The position numbers and the translations under genes are program-made. Positions 63,087 through 64,000 of a stretch of DNA of 64,000 bases are shown one piece after another (position 1 is the stretch's first letter; each line of letters begins with the position of its first letter). Under the pieces are notes generated by a model. It had not been told where the DNA came from and ran no database searches. It worked only from the letters and a program-made list of their open reading frames with translations. Origin of the DNA: Candidatus Levyibacteriota bacterium (lineage in GTDB: Bacteria; Patescibacteria; Microgenomatia; Levybacterales; UBA12049); the NCBI GenBank assembly GCA_016182425.1, contig JACPGP010000014.1, positions 1 through 64,000 on the forward strand. The letters run 5' to 3'.

Positions 63087-64000
63087 ATGAGAAAGATTGA
63101 TACTGTTCTGCTCGCGACTGTAGTTCTTCTTACTTTTTTTGGCCTACTTATGATTTACGATGCCTCGTCTTTTATCGCATTTAGAGATTTTTCGGATAAA
63201 TATCATTACATTAAAGATCAATTTCGTTGGGCCACTTTAGGGTTTTTAGGATTATTATTTTTTTCTTTTTTCGATTATCATAAATTATACAATTTATCTT
63301 TGCCGATTCTTGTTGCGGCTCTTGTTTTGCTTATTTTGGTGTTTGTGCCCGGAATTGGAGTTTTCGTTTTGGGAGCAAGGCGGTGGATTAATACCGGATT
63401 TTTTGTGGTGCAGCCAGCCGAGTTTGTGAAGCTGGCGCTTGCCATATATCTTTCGGCTTGGTTTTCGAAAAAAGAGAAAGGAAGACTACTGGCTTTTCTA
63501 CTGCTGTTGGGAGTAGTTGTTGCTCTTATTATGCTAGAGCCGGACATGGGCACAGCTGCCATTGTGCTTTTTGAGGCGTTGGTGGCGTACTTTTTATCGG
63601 GAGGGAATATTTTGTCTTTTATATTTTTACTGCCGGTTGTTGGAGCTCTGGGATTTCTTTTGATTAAAGTTGAGCCGTACCGGCTGGAGCGTTTGATGGC
63701 ATTCTTGCGGCCAATTGATGCATTTTCATCTTCTTATCATGTAAAGCAGATTTTAATAGCATTTGGTATGGGAGGAATAACAGGAGTGGGACTTGGCAAT
63801 TCTTTGCAAAAATTTGCATATCTTCCCGAGAATACGACTGATTCAATTTTCGCGATTATTGCTGAGGAATTGGGATTTATCGGAGCTTCGGTTTTGATTA
63901 TCGCATATATTACGCTTTGCTGGCGTGGATTTCTCATCGCGGCAAAAGCAAGAGATATGTTTGGAAAATTGCTAGCCGGGACAATTACTTCGTTTCTTGC
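63087..64000 (+). CDS. ftsW: FtsW/RodA SEDS-family peptidoglycan glycosyltransferase, 3' end beyond the window
   Basis: The first 304 codons of a SEDS protein. The start is the ATG at 63087. It has LGARRWINTGFFVVQPAEFVKL, LEPDMGTA with the catalytic-type Asp, and AFGMGGITGVGLG followed by LPENTTDSIFAIIAEELGFIG. All are conserved in FtsW/RodA. The cell-wall cluster position favours FtsW, partner of the PBP at 47408. About eight helices are visible before the window ends; no stop codon is reached. Confidence 0.92.
   Translation, partial: MRKIDTVLLATVVLLTFFGLLMIYDASSFIAFRDFSDKYHYIKDQFRWATLGFLGLLFFSFFDYHKLYNLSLPILVAALVLLILVFVPGIGVFVLGARRWINTGFFVVQPAEFVKLALAIYLSAWFSKKEKGRLLAFLLLLGVVVALIMLEPDMGTAAIVLFEALVAYFLSGGNILSFIFLLPVVGALGFLLIKVEPYRLERLMAFLRPIDAFSSSYHVKQILIAFGMGGITGVGLGNSLQKFAYLPENTTDSIFAIIAEELGFIGASVLIIAYITLCWRGFLIAAKARDMFGKLLAGTITSFL

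Noticed and set aside
1..64000. Recoding of UGA as glycine (genetic code 25)
   Set aside because: UGA is used as the stop of several clear genes, for example murE, murB and mraY, with the expected protein ends.

Overview
The window is AT-rich, almost completely coding, and free of recognisable tRNA, rRNA, CRISPR or IS elements. Gene content and protein style point to a small-genome uncultivated bacterium of the Patescibacteria/CPR type, probably Microgenomates-like. This is inference from the DUF4012 protein, a RecO without an obvious C-terminal domain, pared-down Mur ligases, many GT-C membrane proteins and ATGA-coupled genes. UGA is used as a normal stop, so genetic code 25 is not in use.

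Region 1 (1-5649): the tail of a GDP-fucose-synthase-like epimerase, an atypical SDR, then a minus-strand operon read from 5649 to 868: zinc-ribbon methyltransferase, SDR epimerase, sugar C-methyltransferase-like protein, SDR epimerase and HddC-like sugar-phosphate nucleotidyltransferase. It looks like a set for making a modified nucleotide sugar.

Region 2 (5718-18590): four paralogous giant membrane proteins in one operon (805, 1243, 1252 and 663 aa), interleaved with three tiny three-helix membrane proteins. Two of the tiny genes end inside the start of the next large gene with an identical 13-bp overlap. I could not assign this cassette to a described system.

Region 3 (18601-41306): a surface-glycan locus. 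It holds SDR enzymes including an RmlD-like reductase, GT2 and GT4 glycosyltransferases, several GT-C polyprenyl-sugar-type transferases, an O-antigen-ligase/GT-C fusion, a hexapeptide acetyltransferase, ManC, and a polyprenyl-phosphate sugar transferase likely to start the chain. One GT4 gene is cut to its N-terminal half.

Region 4 (41348-45667): a DUF4012 membrane protein, RecO, glycyl-tRNA synthetase and a small anchored protein.

Region 5 (45681-64000): an expanded division/cell-wall cluster: MraZ box, mraZ, rsmH, ftsL-like, ftsI-type PBP, murE, murC, murB, murA, GlmU-like, HAD, glmS, alpha/beta hydrolase, membrane-anchored murF, DegT aminotransferase, FemAB-like, mraY and ftsW (cut by the window end). 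murD, murG and glmM are not in the window.

Two themes cross gene boundaries. First, several start codons sit 7-8 nt after a good -10 hexamer, implying leaderless mRNAs. Second, at least eight loci carry short arrays of a 7-bp unit of the form TYARRNN, mostly in frame in loops of glycan genes and once at the murC-murB junction. One locus also carries a perfect 26-bp palindrome and a hairpin.
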